From Pectobacterium fontis (GTDB taxonomy: Bacteria > Pseudomonadota > Gammaproteobacteria > Enterobacterales > Enterobacteriaceae): a stretch of DNA of 64,000 nt. The position numbers were made by a program, and so were the translations under genes. The stretch covers positions 16,964 to 80,963 of the forward strand of contig NZ_JSXC01000037.1 in assembly GCF_000803215.1 (NCBI RefSeq), written 5' to 3'. Below, in pieces: positions 44,163-53,297 of the stretch. A model generated the notes under the pieces. It was not told where the DNA came from. It did not search any database and was given only the letters and a program-made list of their open reading frames with translations. Position 1 is the first letter of the stretch. Each line of letters begins with the position of its first letter.

Positions 44163-44906
44163 ATGATGATTGCTATTGAAAACATCAGTAAAAGTTTTAC
44201 TGGCGAAAAAATACTGAAAGAAGTTTCGCTTTCCATCAATGCAGGGGAAATTATCTGCATTATTGGGCCGAGTGGTTCAGGAAAAACAACGTTATTGCGC
44301 ACGCTGAATTTTCTGGAGCCTGCCGATAGCGGGAAAATAAAAATCGACGATGCCGTTGTTGATTGCGCAAAAGCCGGAAAAAAAGAGATTGAAAAAATAC
44401 GCGCGAAAACAGCGATGGTCTTTCAATCCTGGAATTTATTTCACAATCTCACCGCACTACAAAATATTACTGAAGGCCTGATCTATGCGCAAAAACGCCC
44501 GCGTCAGGAAGCGGTAGCCGCAGCCGAACGTCTGCTAAAACAGGTCGGATTGTTGCATAAAAAAGATCATTACCCCAACAGTCTGTCTGGTGGGCAGAAA
44601 CAGCGTATTGGCATAGCCCGTGCGCTGGCGATTAACCCGGCAGTACTGTTACTGGATGAGCCTACCTCGGCCTTGGATCCAGAGAAAGTCGGCGAAGTCC
44701 TGACGCTGATTCAGGAGATTGCCGCCAACGGGCAAACAATGATTATCGTCACCCATGAAATGGCGTTTGCCCGCCAGGTTGCCTCAAGGGTGGTGTTTAT
44801 GGAAAACGGGGAAATCGTCGAGCAGGGGCCGCCAGAGCAGATCTTTGGCGCGGCCCTGCACACGCGAACACAGGCGTTTCTTGCCCGATTACAGTTCCAC
44901 GCCTGA
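44163..44906 (+). CDS. Polar amino acid ABC transporter ATP-binding protein
   Basis: 247 residues. Walker A GPSGSGKTT (about 38-46), signature LSGGQKQR near 138, Walker B LLLDEPTSALD near 159, H-loop VTHE near 194. GlnQ/HisP-type ATPase of normal length. First of a four-gene transporter unit whose genes follow within 10-20 bases. Confidence 0.92.
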   Translation: MMIAIENISKSFTGEKILKEVSLSINAGEIICIIGPSGSGKTTLLRTLNFLEPADSGKIKIDDAVVDCAKAGKKEIEKIRAKTAMVFQSWNLFHNLTALQNITEGLIYAQKRPRQEAVAAAERLLKQVGLLHKKDHYPNSLSGGQKQRIGIARALAINPAVLLLDEPTSALDPEKVGEVLTLIQEIAANGQTMIIVTHEMAFARQVASRVVFMENGEIVEQGPPEQIFGAALHTRTQAFLARLQFHA

Positions 44907-44916
44907 GGCGAGCACC

Positions 44917-45615
44917 ATGAATTCACAACCTTTATTGCGTTTTGACGATCTGCTGTTCATTGTGCCGAAATTACTGGAAAACCTGCCCGTTACGCTGGGG
45001 ATTACGCTGGCTTCTTTGTTACTCGGTCTGGCGCTTGGTCTGGTCGCTGCCGTTTTGCAGTTTAGCCGCTCATCGCTATTAAGATTGCTGGCAAAGGCGT
45101 ACACCGATGTGTTGCGCGGTGCGCCGCTGGCGCTGTTAATCCTGCTGTTTTTCTTCGGCGGGAAACTGATTCTCTCGGCGCTGGAACTCCCCGTGCTGCT
45201 GATTAACGATACGACCTTTGCCATCTTGTCTATCTCCGTTGGCATTAGCCCCTATTTTGCCGAAATGATGCGCTCGGCATGGAACGCCGTGGATGTCGGA
45301 CAAAAAGAGGCGATACGCAGTCTGAATATTCCCTGGCACATTGGCATTGCGCACGTCATTTTCCCGCAAGGGCTTATTATCGCTATTCCCAATTTCGGCA
45401 ATCTGTTAATCAACCTCGTGAAGATGACTTCGTTGGTGAATATTATCGGTATTGTCGATATCTTTGGCAGGGCACAGAAAATTTCGCAAAACAGTTATGG
45501 TGCAAAGCAGGTCGCGGCATTTATTAGCGTCATCCTCGTTTACTGGCTACTTAACATGATTATCTTTTATCTCACGAGCCGTATTGAGAAAAAGTATCAA
45601 TATTTACTGGAGTAA
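44917..45615 (+). CDS. Amino acid ABC transporter permease
   Basis: 232 residues, start at 44917 selected over an in-frame upstream start inside the ATPase gene. Four to five membrane segments; the EAA-type coupling loop is EAIRSLNIPWHIGIAHVIFPQ. HisMQ-family. Preceded by GAGGCGAG. Confidence 0.9.
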   Translation: MNSQPLLRFDDLLFIVPKLLENLPVTLGITLASLLLGLALGLVAAVLQFSRSSLLRLLAKAYTDVLRGAPLALLILLFFFGGKLILSALELPVLLINDTTFAILSISVGISPYFAEMMRSAWNAVDVGQKEAIRSLNIPWHIGIAHVIFPQGLIIAIPNFGNLLINLVKMTSLVNIIGIVDIFGRAQKISQNSYGAKQVAAFISVILVYWLLNMIIFYLTSRIEKKYQYLLE

Positions 45616-45621
45616 AAGACG

Positions 45622-46380
45622 ATGATGTTTAGCCTCGATTTTATGCGGGATAATTTCACTTTTATATTAAGCGCGCTACCGATCACGCTGCTGATTACCT
45701 TTTTATCGTTAATTTTTTCGATGCTATTAGGCGGTGTGTTGGCGTGGGTGATTATTAGAGATCTGCCGTACGTGAAATATCTGGTTAGGGTGTTTATCTC
45801 TTTTGGCCGCTCCATCCCCATGCTGGTGATGCTCTATTTTGTTTTTTATGTCTGGCCGTGGCTGGCTAATGGGCTGTTTGGTGGGCCGCAGGACACGCCG
45901 TTCAGCTACAAGCTCTCACCGCTGGTTGCCGCCGTGGCCGCCTTTTCCGTGGTGTTTAGTGCCTATTTCGCCGAGACCTTTCGCTCCGCGTGGAATGCAG
46001 TGGAAAAAGGGCAGCGAGAAGCTGCATGGTCGATAGGGCTGACGGGTTTTACCCAGTTTCGACGCATTATTTTTCCGCAGGCGGCGGTATCCGCGTTACC
46101 CAACTACACCAGCGTTCTGATTGACCTGATCAAGGATACGTCGCTGGTTTATACCATCACGGTGGTCGATGTGATGGCAAAAGCGAATATCGCTGCGGCG
46201 CGCGGTTTTCATTATGTGGAGGCCTATTGCATCGTCCTGATTATTTATATTGCGCTTTGTCTGGTCTTGACTCGGATATTGCGACATACCGAGGTGTATC
46301 TCAGTAACCGGTGGAAAAGCCATGCAGCAAAAGTGGTTCCATCTCACTCATTTTGGGGAAAGAAATATGTTCAAAAATAA
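45622..46380 (+). CDS. Second amino acid ABC transporter permease
   Basis: 252 residues with about five membrane segments; EAA-type motif EAAWSIGLTGFTQFRRIIFPQ. Begins 6 bases after the first permease, which with the ATPase forms a two-permease importer. Its last 14 bases overlap the binding-protein gene. Confidence 0.9.
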   Translation: MMFSLDFMRDNFTFILSALPITLLITFLSLIFSMLLGGVLAWVIIRDLPYVKYLVRVFISFGRSIPMLVMLYFVFYVWPWLANGLFGGPQDTPFSYKLSPLVAAVAAFSVVFSAYFAETFRSAWNAVEKGQREAAWSIGLTGFTQFRRIIFPQAAVSALPNYTSVLIDLIKDTSLVYTITVVDVMAKANIAAARGFHYVEAYCIVLIIYIALCLVLTRILRHTEVYLSNRWKSHAAKVVPSHSFWGKKYVQK

Positions 46381-47212
46381 AGTGTTATTGGTCAGCTCGC
46401 TGCTGTTGGCATTACAGGTAGCAGCGGCGCAGGCGGTCGAAAAAAGCCCGAATGCCGAAACCGTGGAAGTGGTGGTGAATGCCAACGGGTTCCCGTTTAG
46501 CTTTGTGGACGATAACAATAATATTACCGGTTACGATGGTGAGTTATTAAAAGTCATCGACCAGAAGCTCACCAACTATAAATTCCATTTTAATGCGGTC
46601 TCCCGCGATGCCATGATCGTCGGTCTGTCCACTGGCGCATATACCCTCGCGGCAGACCACTTTTATCTGACCAAAGAGCGCGCGGCGCAATACGCTTATT
46701 CCGGCCAACCTTCGGGCATCAGCGACCTGCGTTTAATTGTGCGTAACAATGAAAACGATATTCATACGCTGGGCGATCTGGCTAGCGGCAAGAAGAAACT
46801 GGTGCCGATTCACACGTCTGATGCGCGCTACACCGTGATTGATAACTACAACAAAAAGCACCCAGGTCAGCAAATTAATCTACAGCCGAACGGTGAGCAG
46901 TCTGCGGCAGACATTTTCAAAGCCGTCGCCTCTGGAGAATATGATGCGGCTATTTACCCGATTGGCGCCTTACTGGCGTTAAACAAAGCCCTCAGCCTGA
47001 ACTTGAAAGCCTCCGAGTCTGTCGGTTTGTTCCCCAATGTCTATTTATACAAAAAGAATGCCGACCCGAAGCTGATCAAAGCCATCGACACCGAGCTTGA
47101 AGCCCTCAAAAAAGACGGCACGCTCGCGGCGCTGTCCCGCAAGTGGTACGACGAAGATGTGTACAGTCTGCCGGGCGCGAACAATGTCAAAGTGAACACC
47201 GACTGGGAATAA
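46367..47212 (+). CDS. Periplasmic amino acid-binding protein (family 3)
   Basis: 281 residues from ATG at 46367 (GGGGAAAG upstream). Signal peptide (LLVSSLLLALQVAAAQA). Family-3 features: GYDGELLKVIDQKL and GLSTGAYTLAADHFY; delivers substrate to the neighbouring permeases. Ligand unknown; the flavoprotein and VOC genes around it suggest a modified amino acid or sulfur compound (inference). Confidence 0.9.
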   Translation: MFKNKVLLVSSLLLALQVAAAQAVEKSPNAETVEVVVNANGFPFSFVDDNNNITGYDGELLKVIDQKLTNYKFHFNAVSRDAMIVGLSTGAYTLAADHFYLTKERAAQYAYSGQPSGISDLRLIVRNNENDIHTLGDLASGKKKLVPIHTSDARYTVIDNYNKKHPGQQINLQPNGEQSAADIFKAVASGEYDAAIYPIGALLALNKALSLNLKASESVGLFPNVYLYKKNADPKLIKAIDTELEALKKDGTLAALSRKWYDEDVYSLPGANNVKVNTDWE

Positions 47213-47233
47213 TTTCTCAAGAGGAGGGCTTTA

Positions 47234-47482
47234 ATGACAACATTAAAATGGGATCACGCCGTTCAGTTTGTGAATCAGCCGGAAGAAGCCATTGCCATCT
47301 TTAGCGAACAGAAGCTCAACGCGCTTGCCGGTGGGCGGCATCCCGGCTGGGGGACCTGGAATGCGCTCAGCTATTTCGGGCTCACTTATATCGAATTTCT
47401 TGCTATCTATGATCATGCGGAGTTGGCGCAGGCCGATTTTTTGCTCTCTCGCGACGCGGCGCAACTAGCTGGGGGAATCTGA
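47234..47482 (+). pseudogene. VOC/glyoxalase-like protein, truncated by the satellite
   Basis: 82 codons with a good start (GAGGAGGG upstream), N-terminus KWDHAVQFVNQPEEAI and GGRHPGWGTWNALSYFG...YIEF, characteristic of the glyoxalase_3 VOC family, whose members are about 200-300 residues. The frame stops at 47480 just after the sequence GCTGGGGGAA, which recurs at the far end of the element. So only the first third of the host gene remains on this side. Confidence 0.75.
47468..47477. other. Candidate attL core (GCTGGGGGAA)
   Basis: The ten bases GCTGGGGGAA close the truncated VOC gene and are repeated at 59730-59739, just beyond the integrase start region. Placement of both at the ends of P4 synteny fits att cores. 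Ten bases is short and chance cannot be excluded. Confidence 0.55.
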
Positions 47483-47535
47483 ATATCCATCGTAACATTA
47501 TGATATTTATGTTTTAAGTTTGAATTCAGACTTTG

Positions 47536-47559
47536 TTGGTATACCTAAGCGTATACCAA
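47536..47559. repeat. Integrase arm-type inverted repeat
   Basis: TTGGTATAC - six bases - GTATACCAA, a perfect inverted repeat. The same nine-base word appears five times upstream of the integrase (59602-59670). Such repeats flank P4-type att sites and are arm binding sites for the integrase. Confidence 0.75.
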
Positions 47560-47647
47560 TGCTGAAAAGTGATAGGGATTTTTTCCAAAGATCTCACCCT
47601 GTGAAACCCACCTTTTTGTCACCTTAATCTATGACAATTTTTTAAGT

Positions 47648-47753
47648 AAGTACACGCGAATGTCACTTATTGGTGTTATTCGTGTGTACTTGACGGGTGG
47701 TTTTTATTCAAGTATACGTGAATGACACAATTGTGTGGTTTTCATGTGGACTT
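47648..47753 (+). promoter_or_regulatory. AbiE operators: four copies in two inverted pairs
   Basis: Four related 19-base sites: 47648-47666 (AAGTACACGCGAATGTCAC), 47673-47691 inverted, 47710-47728 (AAGTATACGTGAATGACAC), 47735-47753 inverted. The last ends 4 bases before the AbiEi start. AbiEi-type antitoxins repress their operon by binding inverted repeats upstream, so these are very likely its operators. Confidence 0.8.
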
Positions 47754-47757
47754 ATAA

Positions 47758-48303
47758 ATGGACAGGATCACTGCTATTGAACGTTTAAACGCATTCGATA
47801 AGCAAGGGCGTTATGTCTTCACCTCCCGCGATTTAGCCAAGATTTTCCATGAGGATACGCCCAGAGCGTTTAATGCCGGGCTAAATCGTTTGGTAAAAGA
47901 TGGCATCCTAACCCGTGCTATTCGCGGCGTGTATGTTTATAACCATGCCAAAAGCAAAGATGCCTATACGCTTGAGCGTATCGTGTTAGCACTGCGCCGT
48001 GGTGAATATAATTATCTTAGCCTCGAATCCGCCTTGTCTGAATATGGCGTGATTTCTCAAATCCCGATTGACCGGATCACGGTGATGACCACCGGACGTT
48101 CCGAAGAACATAAAACGCCTTTTGGGGTGATTGAATTTATCCATACCAAGCGGCCACCAGAGCAGATTTTGCAGGATACCTATTTTGGCAATTCTCCGTT
48201 ACGGCAAGCGACGAAGAAAACCGCTGTGAGGGATTTACGCCGCGTTGGACGCAATACCCATCTGATTGACGAATCGGAGCTACATCATGAATCAGAAAGT
48301 TAA
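47758..48303 (+). CDS. abiEi: AbiEi antitoxin (type IV TA, abortive infection)
   Basis: 181 residues. N-terminal winged helix (YVFTSRDLAKIFHED...LNRLVKDGILTRAIRGVYVY) binds the operator; C-terminal domain neutralises the toxin. Overlaps AbiEii by 17 bases. The system blocks phage growth by disabling host functions; here it is cargo at the att-crr site of the satellite. Confidence 0.9.
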   Translation: MDRITAIERLNAFDKQGRYVFTSRDLAKIFHEDTPRAFNAGLNRLVKDGILTRAIRGVYVYNHAKSKDAYTLERIVLALRRGEYNYLSLESALSEYGVISQIPIDRITVMTTGRSEEHKTPFGVIEFIHTKRPPEQILQDTYFGNSPLRQATKKTAVRDLRRVGRNTHLIDESELHHESES

Positions 48304-49204
48304 CTTTGCCGAACTGGTCAGCAAAGCGGTGGAATCAGCCGAGCTTGAAGGCTTGCGCAATGTGGTGGAAAAGGAGCTTTTGCACTATGACATTCTCTAC
48401 TGTCTTGATAGCGCGGGCTTGTTAGAACAGCTTACTTTTCAGGGGGGAACCTCATTAAGGCTATGTCATGGCGCAAATCGCTTCAGTGAGGATTTGGATT
48501 TTGCTGGTGGTGTTGCGTTTTCTGGCGCAGACCTAAAAAACATGAAAGCCTGTATTGAAGATTATCTGGGGAATCGCTACGGCCTTGAGGTCAACGTGAA
48601 AGAGCCAAATGAGCTACGGAATGAACCCGGCTATGAGGAAGTCCGTATCGACAAATGGCAGGTATCCGTGACCACTGCACCGGAAAAACGTGATATGCCG
48701 AGACAACGGATCAAGATTGAGATCGCCAATATTCCGGCTTATACCAGAACGCCGATGACGCTAAAACGTAACTATGAAGTTCTACCCGATGGTTATTCCG
48801 ATACGCTGGTCATGTGTGAAACGCTTAATGAAGTGATGTGTGACAAGCTGGTTTCACTCGTCGCTACCACTAAATATATCCGCTACCGTGACGTTTGGGA
48901 CTTACCGTGGCTGATCCAGCAGAACGCTGCTTATGATATCGATCTGATTCGTAATAAAATACAGGACTATCGTATCCCGAATTATGATGAGCTACTGGCA
49001 CAGCGTATAGAAAGCATTGATCAGGTTGTGGGGGATGGCCGCTTTAGCGCTGAAATGCGCCGATTCCTGCCACAAACAGTATTTGATCGAACGTTAGGAC
49101 GTGAGATTTTTAGCCACTATTTGAGCGGCCAATTAAAAGCACTCTTGGGGGCATTACAGCAGGCGCTAAAAGGAGAAGACGGGAAAGCGCCATTCGTTAT
49201 GTAA
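48287..49204 (+). CDS. abiEii: AbiEii nucleotidyltransferase toxin
   Basis: 305 residues from the ATG at 48287. NTase motif FQGGTSLRLCHGANRFSEDLDF (G-G-T then S-E-D-L-D-F) followed by TPMTLKRNYEVLP and YRDVWDLPWL. Toxin of the AbiE pair, thought to transfer nucleotides to a host RNA. Complete length and intact motifs. Confidence 0.9.
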   Translation: MNQKVNFAELVSKAVESAELEGLRNVVEKELLHYDILYCLDSAGLLEQLTFQGGTSLRLCHGANRFSEDLDFAGGVAFSGADLKNMKACIEDYLGNRYGLEVNVKEPNELRNEPGYEEVRIDKWQVSVTTAPEKRDMPRQRIKIEIANIPAYTRTPMTLKRNYEVLPDGYSDTLVMCETLNEVMCDKLVSLVATTKYIRYRDVWDLPWLIQQNAAYDIDLIRNKIQDYRIPNYDELLAQRIESIDQVVGDGRFSAEMRRFLPQTVFDRTLGREIFSHYLSGQLKALLGALQQALKGEDGKAPFVM

Positions 49205-49218
49205 TCGTCAGTAGCCAA

Positions 49219-49333
49219 AATAAAAAGATTTTGCACAAAACTGTTCACCCTCTTCACTAGAGGTTTTTATTTTTAATAATCAATAGATTAATGGGTGATG
49301 AGTTGGTGAACAGGTGACGAGTTACTCATCACC
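49219..49333. repeat. crr-like direct repeat, copy A (P4 replication region)
   Basis: About 115 bases, roughly 85% identical to 49755-49869, with iteron words CTGTTCACC (49241) and GGTGAACAG (49305) matching the ori iterons at 54.6 kb. In P4 crr is two 120-base direct repeats 60 bases apart and is bound by alpha. Here the two copies are about 420 bases apart. Confidence 0.8.
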
Positions 49334-49335
49334 TT

Positions 49336-49425
49336 TCAACTTTTGGTGAACTGCTCCCGCATCGAAGCGCTCAGCTTCTTAAATTCTTTCAGCGCGTGCT
49401 CTTCAAACTCCAGCTTATAACTTAT
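49336..49425 (-). pseudogene. Remnant of an StbE/RelE-type toxin
   Basis: Thirty codons directly after the antitoxin: YKLEFEEHALKEFKKLSASM then REQF and a stop. This is the start of a RelE/ParE toxin (about 90 residues when complete), compare the intact toxin at 60265. The expected ATG overlapping the antitoxin stop is ATA, and the coding sequence ends inside the crr iteron (GGTGAACTG). So the toxin is dead. Confidence 0.75.
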
Positions 49426-49666
49426 CCAGATCGACCTTCACACGTTTACCCTTCATCCGGGAACGGGCAATTTTGGCAAGTTCGATATCTTCCTGATAGT
49501 CGGCCAGCGCTTCCCATGTTTCAGGAGAAACATAGTAGCCAGAGATACGGCCATTGGTTAGCACGGCTACAGGCTCGCCGTTAGCTTCTTTAAGCGCGGC
49601 ATTAGGGGACTTTTTAAAGTCGCTGATACTCACGGCTGCATTTGCAAGGATAGGTTGTACGGACAT
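49415..49666 (-). CDS. Phd/YefM-type antitoxin (StbD-like), orphan
   Basis: 83 residues. Start with NAAVSISDFKKSPNAALKEANGEPVAVLTNGRISGYYVSPE is diagnostic of the Phd/YefM/StbD family. Its partner toxin is only a remnant, so this is an orphan antitoxin which might still repress its promoter or counter related toxins. It sits inserted between the two crr repeats of the satellite. Confidence 0.85.
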   Translation of the reverse strand: MSVQPILANAAVSISDFKKSPNAALKEANGEPVAVLTNGRISGYYVSPETWEALADYQEDIELAKIARSRMKGKRVKVDLDKL

Positions 49667-49754
49667 AATCAGCCCCTTTTAAGTATGATATTTGATACTG
49701 AATTTAGTACTTAATCAAAAAAGCAGCAACATTACGATATAAACGCGCTGCCAC

Positions 49755-49869
49755 AATAAAAAGATTTTTCACAAAACTATTCATCCTCTTCACCATAGAT
49801 TTTTATTTTTACTAATCAATTAATTAACGGGTGATGAGTCGGTGAACAGGTGACGAATTACTCGTCACT
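49755..49869. repeat. crr-like direct repeat, copy B
   Basis: Second copy of the 115-base direct repeat, with CTATTCATCCTCTTCACC, GGTGATGAG and GGTGAACAG words. Separated from copy A by the antitoxin insertion; in P4 the spacing is much shorter. Confidence 0.8.
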
Positions 49870-49909
49870 TATGCAGCATGATTGGGGAATCTTCTATAAT
49901 GAGATAGCG

Positions 49910-50017
49910 ATGAGCGTAAATGATAAACCAGAGAATATTAATGTTGAGGTTGAGATCAACGCTCTCTTTGTTATTACTGCCTTCATTACCGAATTGAAAA
50001 ACAATGACCTGCAATAA
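49910..50017 (+). CDS. Possible 35-residue peptide
   Basis: ATG at 49910 opens MSVNDKPENINVEVEINALF to a stop at 50017. Amino acid use is plausible for a real small protein but the ribosome site is poor. Recorded as a weak candidate; the overlapping minus-strand frame looks non-coding. Confidence 0.25.
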   Translation: MSVNDKPENINVEVEINALFVITAFITELKNNDLQ

Positions 50018-50121
50018 AGCGCTGCGAGCACTATTAGATAGAAAATCACTATGTAAGTAACGGTCGCAGCATGATAGCCGCAACCGTTTTTTAAGATTAT
50101 GCAAAAAGAGAGGGTTCGGAC

Positions 50122-50379
50122 TCAGGAACGCAATGCCTTTTCCATTTCCCGGCGCAGGATATTATTTAACCGTGTCTGATAGCCCGGACCTTCACTTTCA
50201 AGCCAGTGCAGTACATCTGCGTCAATACGTACCGTTTTCTGTACTTTTACCGACTTATAGAATTTACCACGTACCGCGTTGTTCCAAACCGCGTCAGACA
50301 GTTCTGGCGCGTCGCTGTAATCGATATCTTTATCCGCCATGTTGCTAAGGCGATCAATTTGTTGTTTACGATTTACCAT
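50122..50379 (-). CDS. brnA: BrnA-type antitoxin
   Basis: 85 residues. C-terminal ribbon-helix-helix (KTVRIDADVLHWLESEGPGYQTRLNNILR) as in BrnA. Follows the toxin gene with a 14-base overlap, the standard brnT-brnA order. Represses the operon and inhibits the BrnT ribonuclease. Confidence 0.88.
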   Translation of the reverse strand: MVNRKQQIDRLSNMADKDIDYSDAPELSDAVWNNAVRGKFYKSVKVQKTVRIDADVLHWLESEGPGYQTRLNNILRREMEKALRS

Positions 50380-50671
50380 CTTCGTACCTCGCTCTCTCTT
50401 TGGCGTTGGCTTTACGAGCAGAAATAATCCTTATTGAGCCGAATCTGTCGGTATGAACCACCAGAAGTAATATCTGCCCGGCGACTTTGCCTATGGTCTG
50501 GTATCGCTTTTCTCCGTAATCAAATCTGTCATCCAGTACGCTCAGCGCGTCAGAATCAAAAAAGATTTCACAAGCGAATTCAAAAGCGACATTGTGCTTA
50601 TGTAAATTTGAGTGGGCTTTATCCTCATCCCACTCAAATTCAATTCCATTAAGTGTGTGGTGAATATCCAA
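50366..50671 (-). CDS. brnT: BrnT-type ribonuclease toxin
   Basis: 101 residues with a TTG start; no in-frame ATG lies further upstream. FEWDEDKAHSNLHKHNVAFEFA, RYQTIG and IISARKANAKERARYE are BrnT signatures (RelE-like fold). A repeat, TGTAGTT...TGTAGTTACA (50684-50708), lies in the presumed promoter. Cargo between crr and alpha. Confidence 0.88.
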   Translation of the reverse strand: MDIHHTLNGIEFEWDEDKAHSNLHKHNVAFEFACEIFFDSDALSVLDDRFDYGEKRYQTIGKVAGQILLLVVHTDRFGSIRIISARKANAKERARYEDGKS

Positions 50672-50763
50672 AAATCACACCATGTAGTTGCTTTTTGTAG
50701 TTACATTTTAGGCTACTTATTACCCATGTCAAGCAGAGTAATCAGTCTGGCAGGGTATCGTCA

Positions 50764-53074
50764 TCAGTACGACTCACATTTGGGCAGCCAGTCGGCGTCA
50801 GATTCGTCTTTCAGCTCAAGATTGGTCTGTATGCCCAGCTTGGTTCTGCCCTTGAGGTAACTCTGCCCGTATTCCGACATCATGTTAGGCAGCACCTTAC
50901 CAAAGGCCGTCAGGCTGATGGGCTTCTGGTGGCCGTGCGACTCCATAAAGGACAGATAGGCGTGGTACAGGTATTTACGCGGGTTACGTGGGGTGATGTT
51001 AGCGTTGCCCATATACAGCCCGGTGGTGTCGCTGTGCGCCAGCAGGTAGCCGCAAAAATCAACCAGCGGGTCGGCCTGCCGTTTGATTTCCAGCGCCTCA
51101 GCGGAGTGTTGCTGTGCCTGTAACAGTGTCCGGGCGTCGTTTGGCTCTGCAAAGCGTTTCATCAGGTGACGCACTATCACCGCCAGTTCAGCGCGGATTT
51201 TCTCTTTCAGCTTGGGGTCGCGTTCGCTGGCCGGGATGGTTTCACCGAAGTGGATAATCACCCGGCGACGGGATACGCCGCCGCTGCGGTCGCTAAAGCG
51301 CATCGGCGAGTTGTTGACGGCCAGAATCACCGCCGGTATCCGGGTTGAGTAAGCGTCACGGTATTTCGGGTCAACCATTACCGCATCGCCGCCGGTAATC
51401 GCCTTGATACCTGCACCGTCACCGCTCCATTTCTCTTGGTCAGGCAGGACGATGAGTGAGAAACGAGCGCTCACGGGATGATTCAATGGTGTTGATGGTG
51501 GCCGCCGTGGCGTTATCGTCCCCGGCCAGCATGATGGCAATTTCGGCCAGAATACTTTTCCCGCTGCCACCGGGGCCGGTGACTTCAAGGAACAGTTGCC
51601 AGTCGTAGCAGTTCGCCAGCACCATAAACAACGCGGCCAGAATGCGCTCCTGTTTATCAGGGTGGTTTCCGGCGGCTCGGGTCAGCCAGCGCCAGAAGTG
51701 CGGGGCATTGTCGGCAAGGTTTTCCCCGGTCTTAAACGGCGTGTAATCCACGTCATTCACGGTATGTAACCAGTGCTCCCGGCGATGCGGTTTAAATTCA
51801 CCGCTGGCGGTATCAAATACCCCGTTACGAAAACCGATTAACCGGCGCTGGGGTTCAGACTGCATAGGAACAATCAGTTTCAGCGTATTAATGACACTGT
51901 CTATGCCGGACGCGGTGAAGGGTGCCTGTATCTTCTGAAACAGTGCGGCGATATCCCGGCTTAACAGACGGTGAGGCAGGACTTTCCATGCGCCGTTCTG
52001 GTACTGGAAGAACGTTTCCCCGAACGCGTCAATCGCCAGCGTGTCGCGGTAGTGTTCGCGTATCTTTTCCGCTTTCTCACTGGCGCTCATGGCCTTGAAT
52101 TCAGCCTCGCCCAGCGACGCAAACGGGCTGGTTTTTTCCGGCTGGGTAAAGGCATGCAGATGCTGTCGGGTGGCGTCGGCACCCTCGGCACGATACACAT
52201 CATTCCAGTCACCGAACACCGGCGGCAGCGCAACACGGCCATTGACGGCAACGGCGGCCTGTTCGGCTTTGCTCTGCGCGGTGCCGTTCTCGTCCCGGTC
52301 AGCGGCTATCAGCAGCGTGACCGCCGGGTGGCGGGTTTTCAGCTCACGGGCAAGGGACGGCAGGTTGTTCGCGCTGAGCGCGACATACACGCTATCACCG
52401 GTTAACTGATGCAGCGTTAAGCCGGTGGCGTAGCCCTCGGCCAGCCAGATAACGCTGGCCTGTTTGCCGCTGAAACAGTGAAAGGCACCTTTGACCTGTC
52501 CGCCTTTTAACGTGCGCTTGTCGCCCTGTGCGTTGATAAGCTGGAGATTCACCACCTCACCGTCCGGTGTGGTCAGTGGCACCAGTACATCGCCGGGCTG
52601 ATAGGTGATACCGCCCATGCGCAGCGGTTTACCCTGTAGGGTGGGCACGGCCACATCCGGCCAACCTTTAGCGCTCAGGTAGGTGTTGCCGGGTTGTGTC
52701 ACCGCCTCTTTCAGTTTGGCCTGTGCCTGAACCGCCGCCCGTTGCCGGGCGGCCTCGCTGTCTTCTTCAGGCATTGACGCTGCCGGACAGTCCGGCAGGT
52801 CGCCCAGCCATGCGCCTACTTTCAGGGCGGCTTCTGTCGGCGTCAGGTTCAGGGCTTTTTCCACCAGATTCAGGCCGTCCCCCGCGCCGCACTGGTTACA
52901 GAACCATGTGCCACGCCCTTCCTTGTTATCGAAGCGAAAACGGTCTTTGCCCTCGCACATCGGGCAGGCGGTATGTTGCCCGGTGGCATCAATGCGAATA
53001 CCCACAGCCGGGAGCAGTTGCGGCCAGTGGCCGCTGGCGCGTTTCACAGTCTGTGTCACGGTAAGGTGTGCCAT
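50764..53074 (-). pseudogene. P4 alpha primase-helicase, frameshifted
   Basis: From ATG at 53074 (GGGG upstream) the first part has the primase zinc ribbon (CPMC...CNQC), the P4 primase motif WLAEGYATG and Toprim-like LLIAADRDENG, then the SF3 helicase with Walker A GPGGSGKS. The frame fails about 51456-51470, after SRER, where the usual text running into LIVLPDQEKW has a small deletion; the downstream frame continues intact (LIVLPDQEKW, AVNNSPMRFSDRSGGVSRRR) to 50764. P4 alpha is 777 residues; here the joined length is close to that. Replication by this protein is probably lost. Confidence 0.88.
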
Positions 53075-53084
53075 GCGTTGCCCC

Positions 53085-53297
53085 TTAATGCAGTGTGGTG
53101 TCGGTGTACTCAACATCGCTCAGGTCGCTGAGCGCGTCGGGTGTATCCAGCGTGGATGACAGCACTTCCAGCCGTTCGGCCAGCACAAACAACAGCACCT
53201 CTTTTGCCATCGGGTTATCCAGTTCAATCACGGCATGGGTTAAGGCGCGGCACTGGTCGGTCAGCTCTTCCGGGGTCAGGGGCGTGTCATCAAACAT
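53085..53297 (-). CDS. Small protein upstream of alpha (cnr position)
   Basis: 70 residues, MFDDTPLTPEELTDQCRALTH onward, acidic and helical. Sits 10 bases before alpha, where P4 has the copy-number regulator cnr; sequence relation could not be confirmed. Overlaps kil by 8 bases. Confidence 0.6.
   Translation of the reverse strand: MFDDTPLTPEELTDQCRALTHAVIELDNPMAKEVLLFVLAERLEVLSSTLDTPDALSDLSDVEYTDTTLH

Noticed and set aside
49865..50104. Minus-strand ORF of 79 codons
   Set aside because: Starts inside crr copy B, with no ribosome site and an unnatural composition; a plus-strand small ORF looks slightly better but is also weak.
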